A program made the translations under genes and the position numbers. Below, piece after piece: positions 7,270-21,733 of a DNA stretch of 64,000 bases. The stretch spans positions 2,480,001 through 2,544,000 of the forward strand of contig NZ_JAPEOZ010000001.1 in NCBI RefSeq assembly GCF_026340655.1, read 5' to 3'. Every line of letters starts with the position of its first letter. Position 1 is the stretch's first letter. This DNA is from Streptomyces sp. NBC_01275. GTDB lineage: Bacteria > Actinomycetota > Actinomycetes > Streptomycetales > Streptomycetaceae. Below the pieces are notes generated by a model that was not told the origin of the DNA, did no database searches, and was given only the letters and a program-made list of their open reading frames with translations.

Positions 7270-9216
7270 GTGTCGCTCGTTCTGCTGGACGTGCAGTCAC
7301 AGGATGTCGCCCCCCGCCCCGCCCCCGGTTCCGGCGCCGACCGGATCGTCGACGTCGAGCAGGCCGAGGCCGCGCTCGTCGAGCACTATCCGCGCCTCGT
7401 CCGGCTCGCCTACCTGGTGCTGCCGCCGGGTCTCGGCCGGGGCCGCCGCGTCCTGACCGCCCACGCCCTCGCCCAGCGCGCCCTGCCCCGCGGCCGCGCC
7501 TCGGCCCCCGTCATCCCGGCCCAGTCCACCGGCCGCGACGGCGACCCCGGCTATGCCTACGTCCGCCTCCAGGTGATCCGTACGGCGCTGGAGGCGGGCC
7601 TGCCGCTGCGGCGCCGGGCGTGGCCCCGGCGCGCCCAGCTGCCGCCGGTGCTTCCGCAGGTGTGGGGGCTGCGGCTGTTCCCTCGCTCCGGCGGCGCCGA
7701 CGAGCTCGCCCTGGACCAGCGGCTGTCCGCCCTCTCGGGCCCGGCCCGCGCGGGCTACGTCCTGCGCGGTCTGGAGAAGCTCCCCGACGGCGACGTGCGC
7801 AAGGTGCTGGCCGAGGCGGGCGTCGAGGACGTGGAGGAGGCGCTGCGCGAGGCCGACGAGGTGCCCGCCGCGCAGTACGCGCTGCTCGACTCCCCCGAGT
7901 TCGACCCCTGCTCCCTGCAGGCCCGGCCCACCGATCTGATGCGCCGCCGCCAGCACGCCCGGGCCGCGCTCGCCGCCGCGGCGGCCCTCGCCGTGTGCGG
8001 TGCGCTGGTCGCGCTGCCCGGCGGCGGCTGGGGCCCCGACGGCGCGGCCGCCCCGGCGTATGCGAAGAACCCGGCCGCCGAGGCGGCTCTGGACCCGGGC
8101 CGGCTGCTGAAGGTCTCCCCCGTCGCCTGGAAGACCTCCGCGCGCACCGACTTCTCCGTCTGGCCCGCACGCGGCGGCCTCACCCACGACACCGCGCTGC
8201 TGCGCCGCGCCCTCGCCGTCTGGGCCCGCCCCGGCGAGCGGGTCCAGGTCTCCGCCACCCCCGACACCCCCTCCGGCGGCCCCGCGGGCCCGCCCCAGCT
8301 CCTCTACGCGGGCGCCGCCGACAACGCGCGCGTGGTGATCCTCTACGACGGTCTACGCATCGCCCGGTACGCCGAACCGAAGGACGGCACGGCCGGGGCC
8401 GCGCTCGACTTCGCGCGCGTCGACGGCGCGAGCGGCGCCGAGTCCGGCGCGCTGGTGCTGAACCGGGCCGACGGCAACGTCCGCTATCTGACGGCCCCCT
8501 GGGTGACCGAGGCGGCCGAGCGGGACCTGTCGAAGCCGGGCGCCGGAGTGATGGACCTGACGCTGACCGACGGCATCACCTCGCCGCTGGCCAGCCCCGC
8601 CACCCGGACCGGGACCTGCACGACGTGGAACGTGCTCCAGCTCACCGACGCCTCCGGCGCCCACCTGCTGAGCGACCTCGGCGAGCTCGTCCCCGCCCGG
8701 CTCACCGCGGGCCGGCCGACCGCGCCGAAGGAGGCGACGGGCGCGGCGGCGCTGCGCACCTGGGCGCCGTTCGCCTGCTCCCTGGCCGATGTGCGCGGGC
8801 AGGGTGTGCGGACGGTCAACGCGTGGGCGTACGCACGTCAGTCGCTGCCCGACGCGAGCGGCTCGGCGCAGTGGGTGTGCACGCGGGCCGAGACCTGGCG
8901 GGGCGACGGGAGCCGGGTGCTGGCCCAGTTCCACACCCCGGGCGGGCTGTTCGGGGCGGTCGCGGCGAAGGCCGGGGACGTGCCGGCGTGCGGGCCGCGC
9001 GATCCGCAGGTGCTGGCCGGCGTGCTGTGGAAGTCGGAAGGCGGTTCCTGGTATCTCCTCGCGGCCGGCGACAAGAACACCGGGTCGATCCGCACGACGG
9101 GCGCGGTGAAGGGCTCGGCCGAGGGCAGTCTGCTGGCGGTGCGCACGCGGCAGGGGGCGCAGGCGGGCCTCAAGGGCACGCTGAAGAACGGGCGTTCGGT
9201 CACCGGGCTGCACTGA
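7270..9216 (+). CDS. Membrane protein with degenerate ECF-sigma-like N-terminus and extracytoplasmic domain
   Basis: This 648-residue protein starts at GTG 7270. Residues about 25-210 read like an eroded ECF sigma factor. VEHYPRLVRLAYLVL matches region 2, YAYVRLQVIRTALEAG the end of region 2, and LSALSGPARAGYVLRGLEKLPDGDVRKVLAEAG the region 4 fold with its helix-turn-helix. There follows one hydrophobic segment (about residues 237-257, AALAAAAALAVCGALVALPG), then about 390 extracytoplasmic residues with paired cysteines (GTCTTWN, PFACSLAD, WVCTRAE, VPACGPRD) and no family I recognise. The residues that normally contact the -10 element are poorly kept, so it may be a membrane-tethered sensor rather than a working sigma factor. 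No separate anti-sigma gene is adjacent. Confidence 0.8.
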   Translation: MSLVLLDVQSQDVAPRPAPGSGADRIVDVEQAEAALVEHYPRLVRLAYLVLPPGLGRGRRVLTAHALAQRALPRGRASAPVIPAQSTGRDGDPGYAYVRLQVIRTALEAGLPLRRRAWPRRAQLPPVLPQVWGLRLFPRSGGADELALDQRLSALSGPARAGYVLRGLEKLPDGDVRKVLAEAGVEDVEEALREADEVPAAQYALLDSPEFDPCSLQARPTDLMRRRQHARAALAAAAALAVCGALVALPGGGWGPDGAAAPAYAKNPAAEAALDPGRLLKVSPVAWKTSARTDFSVWPARGGLTHDTALLRRALAVWARPGERVQVSATPDTPSGGPAGPPQLLYAGAADNARVVILYDGLRIARYAEPKDGTAGAALDFARVDGASGAESGALVLNRADGNVRYLTAPWVTEAAERDLSKPGAGVMDLTLTDGITSPLASPATRTGTCTTWNVLQLTDASGAHLLSDLGELVPARLTAGRPTAPKEATGAAALRTWAPFACSLADVRGQGVRTVNAWAYARQSLPDASGSAQWVCTRAETWRGDGSRVLAQFHTPGGLFGAVAAKAGDVPACGPRDPQVLAGVLWKSEGGSWYLLAAGDKNTGSIRTTGAVKGSAEGSLLAVRTRQGAQAGLKGTLKNGRSVTGLH

Positions 9217-9265
9217 TCCGGCCAAGGGGCTTCACCCTCGCCCTACCCATCAGTACATTGACGTC

Positions 9266-10201
9266 ATGTCTAACAAGCCGGGGTCCAACAAGCCGGGGTC
9301 TGGCGAGCCAGGGTCTGCCAAGCAGGGCGAGCGCGTCCCGCTCACAGCGCGGAAGGTGTCCTTCTCCTGGGAGGACACTCCCCTGCACTGGGTGCCGGGA
9401 GACCCCTTCACCACGCACACCGTCAACGTGCTGCACCTGCTGCTGCCGGCCGGCGAACGCTGGTTCGTGCACGTCTACCGGCAGGTGCTGCCGTACATAC
9501 GGGACGAGCGGCTGCGCGAGGACGTCATCGGGTTCATCGGCCAGGAGGCCATGCACTCCCAAGCCCATGACGAGGTACTGCCGCATCTGAAGGAGCAGGG
9601 GCTCGACCCGACGCCGTACACCGCGCAGGTCGACTGGCTCTTCGAGAAGCTGCTCGGCGACCGCACCCTCCCGCCGGGGCGGGCCCGGAAGTGGTGGCTG
9701 ATGGAGCGGGTGGCGCTGATAGCGGCCATCGAGCACTACACCGCGTTCCTCGGCGACTGGGTCCTCAACGCCGACGCCCTGGACCGGCGGGGCGCGGATC
9801 CGACCATGCTGGACCTGCTGCGCTGGCACGGCGCGGAGGAGGTGGAGCACCGGTCCGTCGCCTTCGACCTCTTCATGCACGTCGACGGCGGCTACCGGCG
9901 GCGGGTGCGCACCTGGGCGACCGCGTTCGCGACCCTGGTGTTCCTGTGGCAGCGCGGGGCGCGCTTCTTCATGGAGAACGACCCGACGCTCGTCGACGGC
10001 CGCGCCTCCTTCCGGGCCTTCTACGTCCGCGGCAGACGCGGCACGCTGCCCGCCACCGGCGCTCTGCTGAAGTCCGTTCCCCGCTATCTGAGCCGCGGTT
10101 ACCACCCCTCGCAGGAGGGCTCCACCGAGCAGGCCGTCGCCTATCTCGCCTCCTCCCCCGCCGCGCTGGCCGCGCTCGCCGCGGAGAAGGGCACGCTCTG
10201 A
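9266..10201 (+). CDS. PF10118-type 'metal-dependent hydrolase', probable ferritin-like diiron protein
   Basis: The 311-residue protein begins with short repeats (SNKPGSNKPGSGEPGS). The body matches the family usually labelled predicted metal-dependent hydrolase: HWVPGDPFTTHTVNVLHLLLPAGERWFVHVYR, GFIGQEAMHSQAH, ERVALIAAIEHYTAFLGDW, WHGAEEVEHRSVAFDLF. The glutamates and histidines fall at E64, E94xxH97, E156 and E192xxH195, the four-helix spacing of a ferritin-like diiron site. The gene overlaps by one base (TGATG) with a flavin/2Fe-2S reductase, which supplies electrons in many diiron oxygenases. I therefore infer an oxygenase or desaturase role on a lipid or hydrophobic substrate. The hydrolase name has little support here. 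Confidence 0.85.
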   Translation: MSNKPGSNKPGSGEPGSAKQGERVPLTARKVSFSWEDTPLHWVPGDPFTTHTVNVLHLLLPAGERWFVHVYRQVLPYIRDERLREDVIGFIGQEAMHSQAHDEVLPHLKEQGLDPTPYTAQVDWLFEKLLGDRTLPPGRARKWWLMERVALIAAIEHYTAFLGDWVLNADALDRRGADPTMLDLLRWHGAEEVEHRSVAFDLFMHVDGGYRRRVRTWATAFATLVFLWQRGARFFMENDPTLVDGRASFRAFYVRGRRGTLPATGALLKSVPRYLSRGYHPSQEGSTEQAVAYLASSPAALAALAAEKGTL

Positions 10202-11283
10202 TGCCGAACCTGCCGAACCTGCCGAAACTGCCGAAACCGCTCGCCCTGGCCGCCCTCGCCGGAGCCGCGCTGCTCGCCCGGCGGGCGATGCGACGTCGGA
10301 TCCAGGCCTCGCCGCTGTGGCCGATGCCCGCCCTGGAGGAGCCGGTCTCCGGGCGGCCCCGGTCGCGGGCGCTGCGGCTGACGGTGACCTCGCGCGAGAC
10401 GGTCGCCGAAGGGGTCGTGCGACTGCGGCTGGAGGGGGTGCGGCCGGAGGGTGGGCGGCCGGAGGGTGGGCGGTTGCCGGGCTGGGAGCCGGGGGCGCAT
10501 GTCGATGTGGTGCTGCCGTCGGGGCTGGTGCGCCAGTACTCGCTGTGCGGGGACCCGGCGGACGCCTCCTCCTACACGGTCGCCGCCCGGCTGGTGCCGG
10601 ACGGGCGGGGTGGTTCGCGCGAGGTGCACGAGCAACTGCGGGAGGGGACGGAGGTCGAGGTGCGGGGGCCGCGCAACCGCTTCCCGCTCGTCACGGCGTC
10701 CTCGTACGTCTTCGTCGCCGGGGGCATCGGCATCACGCCGATCCTGGCCATGCTGCGGGCCCTGCCCGACGACGCCGACTGGCGGCTGCTGTACGCCGGG
10801 CGCACGCGGGCCTCGATGCCGTTCCTCGAGGAGATCGAGAAGCTCGGCGGGGGCCGCGTGACGGTGGTGGAGGGGCGGCCGGATCTCGACGCTTCGCTGG
10901 CTGATCCGCCCGAGGGATCGGCCGTCTACTGCTGTGGGCCGGAGGGGCTCATGGCTGCGGTGCAGGAGCGGGCGCCGGGGGTTCGGCTGGAGCGGTTCGC
11001 GGCGCACGCCCTGCGTGGCGGCGAGGCCTTCGAGGTGGAACTGCGGCGCAGCGGAAGGGTGTTGACGGTCCCCGCCGACACGTCCGTACTGGCCGCGGTA
11101 CGCGCCGAGCTGCCGGACACCGTCTACTCCTGCGCACAGGGTTTCTGCGGAACCTGCCGACAGCGGGTGCTGGAGGGCGAGGTGGACCACCGGGACGAGC
11201 TGCTGACGGACGCGGAACGCGGTGACTCGATGCTGATCTGCGTCTCGCGTGCGCGAAGTGGGCGACTGGTGCTGGACATGTGA
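10201..11283 (+). CDS. Flavin- and [2Fe-2S]-dependent NAD(P)H oxidoreductase (phthalate dioxygenase reductase type)
   Basis: The 360-residue reductase has a short hydrophobic N-terminal segment (PKPLALAALAGAALLARRA, preceded by repeated NLP/KLP) that could associate with membrane. The flavin site shows RQYSLCGDPAD near residue 110. The nucleotide-binding domain has FVAGGIGITPILAML (about 175-189) and YCCGPEGLM. The plant-type ferredoxin domain has cysteines at about 311, 316 and 319 (CAQGFCGTC) and a fourth near 347 (LICVSRA). Domain order FMN/FAD, NAD, 2Fe-2S is that of class IA oxygenase reductases. Start ATG 10201 overlaps the previous stop, so the two genes are coupled and the reductase most likely feeds the diiron protein. 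A small in-frame duplication (RPEGGRPEGG) lies near residue 85. Confidence 0.93.
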   Translation: MPNLPNLPKLPKPLALAALAGAALLARRAMRRRIQASPLWPMPALEEPVSGRPRSRALRLTVTSRETVAEGVVRLRLEGVRPEGGRPEGGRLPGWEPGAHVDVVLPSGLVRQYSLCGDPADASSYTVAARLVPDGRGGSREVHEQLREGTEVEVRGPRNRFPLVTASSYVFVAGGIGITPILAMLRALPDDADWRLLYAGRTRASMPFLEEIEKLGGGRVTVVEGRPDLDASLADPPEGSAVYCCGPEGLMAAVQERAPGVRLERFAAHALRGGEAFEVELRRSGRVLTVPADTSVLAAVRAELPDTVYSCAQGFCGTCRQRVLEGEVDHRDELLTDAERGDSMLICVSRARSGRLVLDM

Positions 11284-11307
11284 GTGAGTCGGGTGAACAC
11301 CTGGGCC

Positions 11308-11332
11308 GATCCGGTCCGTTCGCGTCCGGATC
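11308..11332. promoter_or_regulatory. Candidate operator of the TetR-family gene
   Basis: GATCCGG and CCGGATC form a perfect 7-base inverted repeat separated by 11 bases, 20 bases before the TetR-family start. Size and position suit autoregulation. Confidence 0.5.
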
Positions 11333-11351
11333 CGATCGGTAGGGTGTTCGT

Positions 11352-12041
11352 ATGACTACCGGGGTTCGTCGCAGAATGGGAGTCGAGGAGCGTCGGCAGC
11401 AGTTGATCGGCGTCGCCCTCGAACTGTTCGCCCAGCGTTCGCCCGACGACGTCTCCATCGACGAGATAGCCGCGGCCGCCGGCATCTCCCGCCCCCTCGT
11501 CTACCACTACTTCCCCGGCAAACTCAGCCTGTACGAAGCCGCGTTGAAGCGGGCGTCGGAAGACCTGGCGCAGCGGTTCGTCGAACCGCACGAGGGGCCG
11601 CTGGGGGCCCGGCTGCTGCGGGTGATGCGCCGGTTCTTCGACTTCGTCGACCAGCACGGCCCCGGTTTCTCGGCCCTCATGCGCGGCGGCCCGGCCGTGG
11701 GCTCTTCGGCCACGAACGCGCTCATCGACTCCGTGCGCCAGGTCGCCTACGAACAGATCCTGTCGCATCTGGGCATCACCGATCCGCCCCCGCGCCTGGA
11801 GCTGCTCGTCCGGTCCTGGATCTCGCTCGCCGAGTCGACCGCGCTGATCTGGCTGGACGGGCGGCGCATCCCGCGCGAGGAGCTGGAGGTCAAGCTCGTG
11901 CACGACTTCGCCGCGCTGACCGCCGTGACGGCGGCCTACGACGACGAGCTGCGCGCGCTGCTGCACCCCATGCTGGGTGGCGAGCCGGCCGACGGCCCCT
12001 TCGGGGACCTGGTCAGCCGGCTCATCGCACTGGCGTCCTGA
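11352..12041 (+). CDS. TetR/AcrR-family transcriptional regulator
   Basis: The 229-residue regulator starts at ATG 11352. The DNA-binding domain (residues about 12-60) contains RRQQLIGVALELFAQ, the helix-turn-helix VSIDEIAAAAGISRPLVYHYF and PGKLSLYEAALKRA. The remaining all-helical ligand and dimer domain (LLRVMRRFFDFVDQHGPGFSALMRGG, WISLAESTALIWLDG) has no diagnostic ligand motif. It follows the diiron-enzyme/reductase pair on the same strand after 68 bases that contain an inverted repeat. It may therefore regulate that pair, itself, or both. Its stop is 9 bases from the stop of the convergent isomerase gene. Confidence 0.9.
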   Translation: MTTGVRRRMGVEERRQQLIGVALELFAQRSPDDVSIDEIAAAAGISRPLVYHYFPGKLSLYEAALKRASEDLAQRFVEPHEGPLGARLLRVMRRFFDFVDQHGPGFSALMRGGPAVGSSATNALIDSVRQVAYEQILSHLGITDPPPRLELLVRSWISLAESTALIWLDGRRIPREELEVKLVHDFAALTAVTAAYDDELRALLHPMLGGEPADGPFGDLVSRLIALAS

Positions 12042-12050
12042 GCGGTCTTC

Positions 12051-12404
12051 TCAGCCCTCGAACTTGCGGTACGACGGGTCCAGGTCACGCACCTCGGCGG
12101 AGGCGTGCAGCGTGAACCCGCCGTCCGCCACATGCTCACGCAGCAGCCCCAGGACGGCCTCGGTCAGCTTCACCTTGGTCTCGTCCGTGCGGCCGGCCAG
12201 CAGACCGAGCGTGACGTGGACGACGGCGTGGCCGTCCTCCTCGTAGCCGAACGCGGTGTCGTCGGCCCGGCGGAACAGGGTCTTGCAGGCCTCCGGCTTG
12301 GCGGCTGCGATCTCGACCACCGAGGTGTGCAGGGCCCGCGCGAAGGCGGCCCGGTCGAAGCCGGGGTCCATCGCGGCCGAGTAGTCGACGGTGATCTGCG
12401 GCAT
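12051..12404 (-). CDS. 5-carboxymethyl-2-hydroxymuconate delta-isomerase family protein
   Basis: The 117-residue protein begins MPQITVDYSA. The N-terminal proline after methionine removal is the catalytic base of the tautomerase superfamily, to which CHMI belongs. The downstream TLFRRADDTAFGYEEDGHAVVHVTLGLLAGRTDETK block and the strand VTLGLLAGR are typical of the CHMI branch. In homoprotocatechuate degradation the enzyme moves a double bond in the ring-cleavage product. No other homoprotocatechuate gene is nearby, so the physiological substrate here may differ. It lies 49 bases downstream of the pullulanase gene on the same strand and could be read from that transcript. Confidence 0.9.
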   Translation of the reverse strand: MPQITVDYSAAMDPGFDRAAFARALHTSVVEIAAAKPEACKTLFRRADDTAFGYEEDGHAVVHVTLGLLAGRTDETKVKLTEAVLGLLREHVADGGFTLHASAEVRDLDPSYRKFEG

Positions 12405-12453
12405 GAGCTCTCCTGTTCGAGGTCGGTGCGCTCACCTTAACCGGCTCCCCCGG

Positions 12454-17910
<5,457 letters not shown>

Positions 17911-17980
17911 AGGCGGGGACTCCTTGCGATTGCGGCTCAGTTGGGTCCGACCCGGCGCGACCGTATCGCTAACGAAAGGT

Positions 17981-18003
17981 TTACAGCAAGAGTCTTGAAA
18001 CTC
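17981..18003. promoter_or_regulatory. Candidate MalR-type operator between pullulanase and amylase genes
   Basis: TTACAGCAAGAGTCTTGAAA holds GCAAGA and TCTTGA in inverted orientation, close to the CTTGCAGCAA element before malE. It sits in the 187-base divergent gap and could control both hydrolase genes. The MalR link is by resemblance to the other repeats in this locus. Confidence 0.55.
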
Positions 18004-18097
18004 ATGGAAAGAACTTTCACGGCGGACCTTGACGGCTCTCCCCAACTGGCCCACGCTCACCGGTTGTTGAATCCAGATCCTTCCTTTCGGAGCCGCC

Positions 18098-20167
18098 ATG
18101 ACCATCGGACCCCGCCCCCCGAGCGTTCTCCAGCGCACCGCGACCGCCGCGGCCGCCGCCGCACTGGCCCTGGCAGGCGTGATCGCCCTGCCCGCCGCAC
18201 CGGCCCACGCCGACGCCACGACCTCCGGCGACGTGATCGCCAACCTGTGGGAGTACAACTGGAACTCGGTCGCCTCCGAGTGCACGGACGTGCTCGGACC
18301 GGGCGGCTACGGCGCGGTCTGGGTCGCCCCGCCCGCCGAGTCCCTCAAGCAGTCCAACTTCTACTGGTGGGACGTCTACCAGCCGTACTCCTACGACCTG
18401 ACCGGCCGCTTCGGGACCGCGGCCCAGTTCGCGTCGATGGTCACCGCCTGCCACACCGCGGGCGTCAAGGTCTACACGGACGCGGTGATCAACCACACCG
18501 CCGCCCAGACCGGCACCGGCTACAACGGCACGACGATCACCAACAAGTACGACACCCCGAACTGGGACCCGGGCGACTACCACACGTCCGCGGAGTGCAA
18601 CGACTCCGACCTGATCATCGACGACTGGTCCAACCTCAGCGAGATCCAGAACTGCGAACTGCTGGGCCTGCCCGACCTGGAGACCGAGGACGACAACGTC
18701 CGCTCGGGCATCGCGGCCTTCCTCAACAAGCAGATCGCCCTGGGCGTCGACGGCTTCCGCATCGACGCGGCCAAGCACATCCCGGTCACGGACCTCAACG
18801 CGATCTGGGCCAGGCTGAACACCACGACGTCGGGCTCCGCGCCGTACATCTTCCAGGAGGTGTACCCGGGTTCGACGCCGGCCGCCTCCGACTACTACGC
18901 CTCGGGCGACGTCCTGGACTTCACCTACGCGAGCAGGCTGAAGTCGGCGTTCCAGGGGAACGTGAGCGATCTGTCCTCCCTGGAGAGCAGCGGCATCCTC
19001 CCGGCCGCCAACTCGGTGTCCTTCGTGACGAACCACGACACCGAGCGCAACGGCCTGCACATGAGCTACAAGGACGGCGACGCCTACCGGCTCGCCAACG
19101 TCTTCGAGCTGGCCTACAAGTGGGCGACCCCCACGATCTACTCGGGCTTCGAGTGGTCCTCCTCCGACCAGGCCCCGCCGAACTCCAGCGGCTTCGTGAC
19201 GGACACGAACTGCTCCAGCGGCTGGTACTGCCTGCAACGCGACACCGCCATCGCAGGCATGGTGAAGTGGCACAACGCGGTCGGCTCGGCGGCGGTGACC
19301 AACTGGTCCACGAAGTCCTCGAACGTCATCGGCTTCGGCCGCGGCACGGGCGGCTACATCGCCCTCAACAACGGTTCGTCCGCGGCGACTCACACCTTCG
19401 CCACCGGAATGGCCGACGGCACGTACGCCAACGTCGTCGACAACGGCACGACGACCGTGACGGTCTCCGGCGGCAACGCCACCCTCACCGTCCCGGCGAA
19501 GAGCGCGATCGCCTTCTACGACGGCGCGTTCACCCCGTGCACGGCCTGCGAGCCCGACGACGGCGGGTCGACGTCCACGGTGAGCGCGACCTTCGGCGAG
19601 TACGCGTCGACGACGAGCGGCACGAACGTCTACGTCGTCGGCTCGATCGCGGCGCTGGGCGGCTGGGACGCGTCCAAGGCCGTCCAGCTGTCGTCCGCCG
19701 GCTATCCGATCTGGTCGGGGTCGGTGAACGTGCCGATCAACACGTCGTTCGAGTACAAGTACATCAAGAAGGACTCGGCCGGGAACGTGACCTGGGAGTC
19801 CAACGCCAACAGGTCGGCCACGAGCACGACTTCGGCGCTCACCCTGAACAACTCCTGGAACGTGGCGAGCGCGAGCGCCACCGACGTCACCTTCAACGTC
19901 ACCGCCACGACGACCCTGGGCACCGATGTCTACGTCGTCGGCTCCCTCGCCTCCCTCGGCTCCTGGAACACGGCCGACGCGATCCCGCTCTCCTCGGCCG
20001 CCTACCCGACCTGGAGCAAGCTCGCCATCGTCCCCCGGAGCACGTCCTTCGAGTACAAGTTCATCAAGAAGGACGGCTCCGGAAACGTGACATGGGAGTC
20101 GGGCACGAACCGCTCGTACACGACGGGCACTTCCTCCGGCTACGTCACGGCCGACACCTGGAAGTAG
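18098..20167 (+). CDS. Secreted alpha-amylase with two C-terminal CBM20 starch-binding modules
   Basis: The 689-residue enzyme starts at ATG 18098 (GGAG at 18087). The signal peptide ends near residue 39 (ALAGVIALPAAPAHA-DA). The compact GH13 domain shows DAVINHTA (about 130-137), [10 protein letters not shown] (nucleophile about 222), YIFQEVYPG (acid about 253) and [11 protein letters not shown] (about 312). It is followed by a beta domain to about residue 475. Two near-duplicate CBM20 modules follow, each with TSFEYK(Y/F)IKKD and NVTWES, at about 490-588 and 590-689. Tandem CBM20s suggest tight binding to raw starch granules. Endo-hydrolysis of alpha-1,4 bonds outside the cell would supply maltodextrins for MalEFG. 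Its stop is only 7 bases from that of the convergent amylase gene. Confidence 0.95.
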   Translation: MTIGPRPPSVLQRTATAAAAAALALAGVIALPAAPAHADATTSGDVIANLWEYNWNSVASECTDVLGPGGYGAVWVAPPAESLKQSNFYWWDVYQPYSYDLTGRFGTAAQFASMVTACHTAGVKVYTDAVINHTAAQTGTGYNGTTITNKYDTPNWDPGDYHTSAECNDSDLIIDDWSNLSEIQNCELLGLPDLETEDDNVRSGIAAFLNKQIALGVDGFRIDAAKHIPVTDLNAIWARLNTTTSGSAPYIFQEVYPGSTPAASDYYASGDVLDFTYASRLKSAFQGNVSDLSSLESSGILPAANSVSFVTNHDTERNGLHMSYKDGDAYRLANVFELAYKWATPTIYSGFEWSSSDQAPPNSSGFVTDTNCSSGWYCLQRDTAIAGMVKWHNAVGSAAVTNWSTKSSNVIGFGRGTGGYIALNNGSSAATHTFATGMADGTYANVVDNGTTTVTVSGGNATLTVPAKSAIAFYDGAFTPCTACEPDDGGSTSTVSATFGEYASTTSGTNVYVVGSIAALGGWDASKAVQLSSAGYPIWSGSVNVPINTSFEYKYIKKDSAGNVTWESNANRSATSTTSALTLNNSWNVASASATDVTFNVTATTTLGTDVYVVGSLASLGSWNTADAIPLSSAAYPTWSKLAIVPRSTSFEYKFIKKDGSGNVTWESGTNRSYTTGTSSGYVTADTWK

Positions 20168-20174
20168 CGGCGGC

Positions 20175-21554
20175 TCAGCAGCTCGACTTGCCCGCGTAGA
20201 TCGCCAGCGCCGTATCGGCCCCCAAGGTGGCGGTGAACTGCCCGCTGGAGTTCACCGTCACCGTCGTGCTGTTCTGCACGTTGCAGTACGTCCCGGCGGG
20301 CAGGGAGGTCTGGTAGGTCCTGCTCAGGCTGCCGGTCTCGTGGTTGATCGCCACAAAGCCCTTCGCGCCCCGCCCGAAGGCGATCGCGTCGCCCCCGTCG
20401 TCCCACCAGTTCGTCATCGACTCGCCCCGGGTGGCGTTGCGGAAGGCGACCATGGACCTGATCTCCGGCCAGGCGTGCTGGCACTTCCATCCGTCCTGCC
20501 AACAAGCGCTCACGGCACCGCTGTTGGGAGGTCCGGCATCCGTGTCCGACCACTCGTAACCGGAGTTGACGTCGGGTGCGCCGTACGGATGGGCGAGCAT
20601 GAAGACGTTGGCGAGGGTGTAGCTCGCGCCGTCCTTGTAGTTGAGCGTGGAGCCGTTGCGCTCGGTGTCGTGGTTGTCGACGAAGACGCCGGCGACCGAG
20701 CTGCTCAGATACCCCCAGCCCTCGCCGTAGTTCTTCAGGTAGGCGAGGTTCTCGTTGTTGAAGACCCGCTTGAGGTCATAGGCGTAACGGAACTCCTGGA
20801 CGTCGCCGTTGCCCGTGTACTCGGTCGGCTGGACGGCCTCTCCGCTGCCGTAGATGACCTCCTGCTTCCAGTACGCGCTCGGGCTCGTCAGCCGCGACTT
20901 GATGTTCGCCAGGTCGGCCGTGTCGATGTGCTTGGCCGCGTCGATGCGGAAGCCGTCGACGCCGAGGGTGAGCAGGTCGTTCATGTAGCCGGCGATCGCG
21001 GAGCGGACGTAGCTCTCGTTCGTGTCCAGGTCGGCGAGGCCGACCAGTTCGCAGTGCTGGACGTTCCAGCGGTCGCTGTAGTTCGTGACCCAGGAGGTGC
21101 AGTCGTCGAAGTCGTAGGAGGAGTACAGGCCCGGGTAGTCGTACTTCGTGTACGACGAGCCGCCGGTGCCGGTGCCGCTGCCCGCCGCCATGTGGTTGAC
21201 GACGGTGTCGACGACGACCTTCACTCCGGCCGCGTGACACGTGTCCACCATGCTCCGGAAGGCCGTACGGTCCCCCAGCCGCCCGGCGATCTTGTAGCTG
21301 ACCGGCTGGTACGACGTCCACCACTGCGAGCCCTGTATGTGCTCGGCGGGCGGGGAGACCTGGACGTAGCCGTAGCCGGCCGGGCCGAGGGTGTTCGTGC
21401 ACTCCTTGGCGACCGAGGCGAAGTTCCACTCGAAGAGCACGGCGGTGACGTCCTTGACGCCCGGCGGGGAGGCGTGGGCGGCGGTGGCGGGGGCCGTGAG
21501 GACGGTCGCCGCGGCGAGGGCGAGGGCGCCCGAGAGGGCTCTGGTTCTGGCCAT
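20175..21554 (-). CDS. Secreted alpha-amylase (GH13, no CBM)
   Basis: The 459-residue enzyme has a signal peptide ending near residue 29 ([14 protein letters not shown]), so ATG at the complement of 21554 is accepted. GH13 motifs are [13 protein letters not shown] (about 107-119), [10 protein letters not shown] (nucleophile about 203), YWKQEVIYG (acid about 230) and [12 protein letters not shown] (about 290). The C-terminal beta domain ends at a final cysteine, and there is no starch-binding module. It is similar in the catalytic core to the upstream convergent amylase and looks like a paralogue specialised for soluble substrate. The promoter side contains a near-perfect 21-base palindrome built from GCAAG/CTTGC, the sequence type linked to MalR. 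The aglA terminator separates it from the mal operon. Confidence 0.95.
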   Translation of the reverse strand: MARTRALSGALALAAATVLTAPATAAHASPPGVKDVTAVLFEWNFASVAKECTNTLGPAGYGYVQVSPPAEHIQGSQWWTSYQPVSYKIAGRLGDRTAFRSMVDTCHAAGVKVVVDTVVNHMAAGSGTGTGGSSYTKYDYPGLYSSYDFDDCTSWVTNYSDRWNVQHCELVGLADLDTNESYVRSAIAGYMNDLLTLGVDGFRIDAAKHIDTADLANIKSRLTSPSAYWKQEVIYGSGEAVQPTEYTGNGDVQEFRYAYDLKRVFNNENLAYLKNYGEGWGYLSSSVAGVFVDNHDTERNGSTLNYKDGASYTLANVFMLAHPYGAPDVNSGYEWSDTDAGPPNSGAVSACWQDGWKCQHAWPEIRSMVAFRNATRGESMTNWWDDGGDAIAFGRGAKGFVAINHETGSLSRTYQTSLPAGTYCNVQNSTTVTVNSSGQFTATLGADTALAIYAGKSSC

Positions 21555-21580
21555 GGGGGGGTTCCTTCTCCGTTGAAGGT

Positions 21581-21608
21581 TCTTGCTGCAAGTTTTATGA
21601 AAACTTGC
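21581..21608. promoter_or_regulatory. Candidate MalR-type operator of the second amylase gene
   Basis: TCTTGCTGCAAG is followed by GCAAGTTTT-ATG-AAAACTTGC, a perfect 9-base inverted repeat (21588-21596 with 21600-21608). It lies 34-54 bases upstream of the amylase start and repeats the CTTGC/GCAAG half-sites seen before malE. Confidence 0.65.
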
Positions 21609-21626
21609 GGTTGCGCAGATGTTAAA

Positions 21627-21654
21627 GGCCCGCTGCCTGAAAAGGCAGCGGGCC
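21627..21654 (-). terminator. Terminator of the mal operon (after aglA)
   Basis: GGCCCGCTGCCT, loop GAAA, AGGCAGCGGGCC form a perfect 12-bp stem with a stable GNRA-type tetraloop, 80 bases past the aglA stop on the minus strand. Confidence 0.88.
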
Positions 21655-21733
21655 GGAGGAAGTTGATGAAAGAAGTTTCAGGAGGGTCCGATCAGACGGG
21701 CCCGGTCAAGGCGGCCCGTCAAGACGGGTCCGG

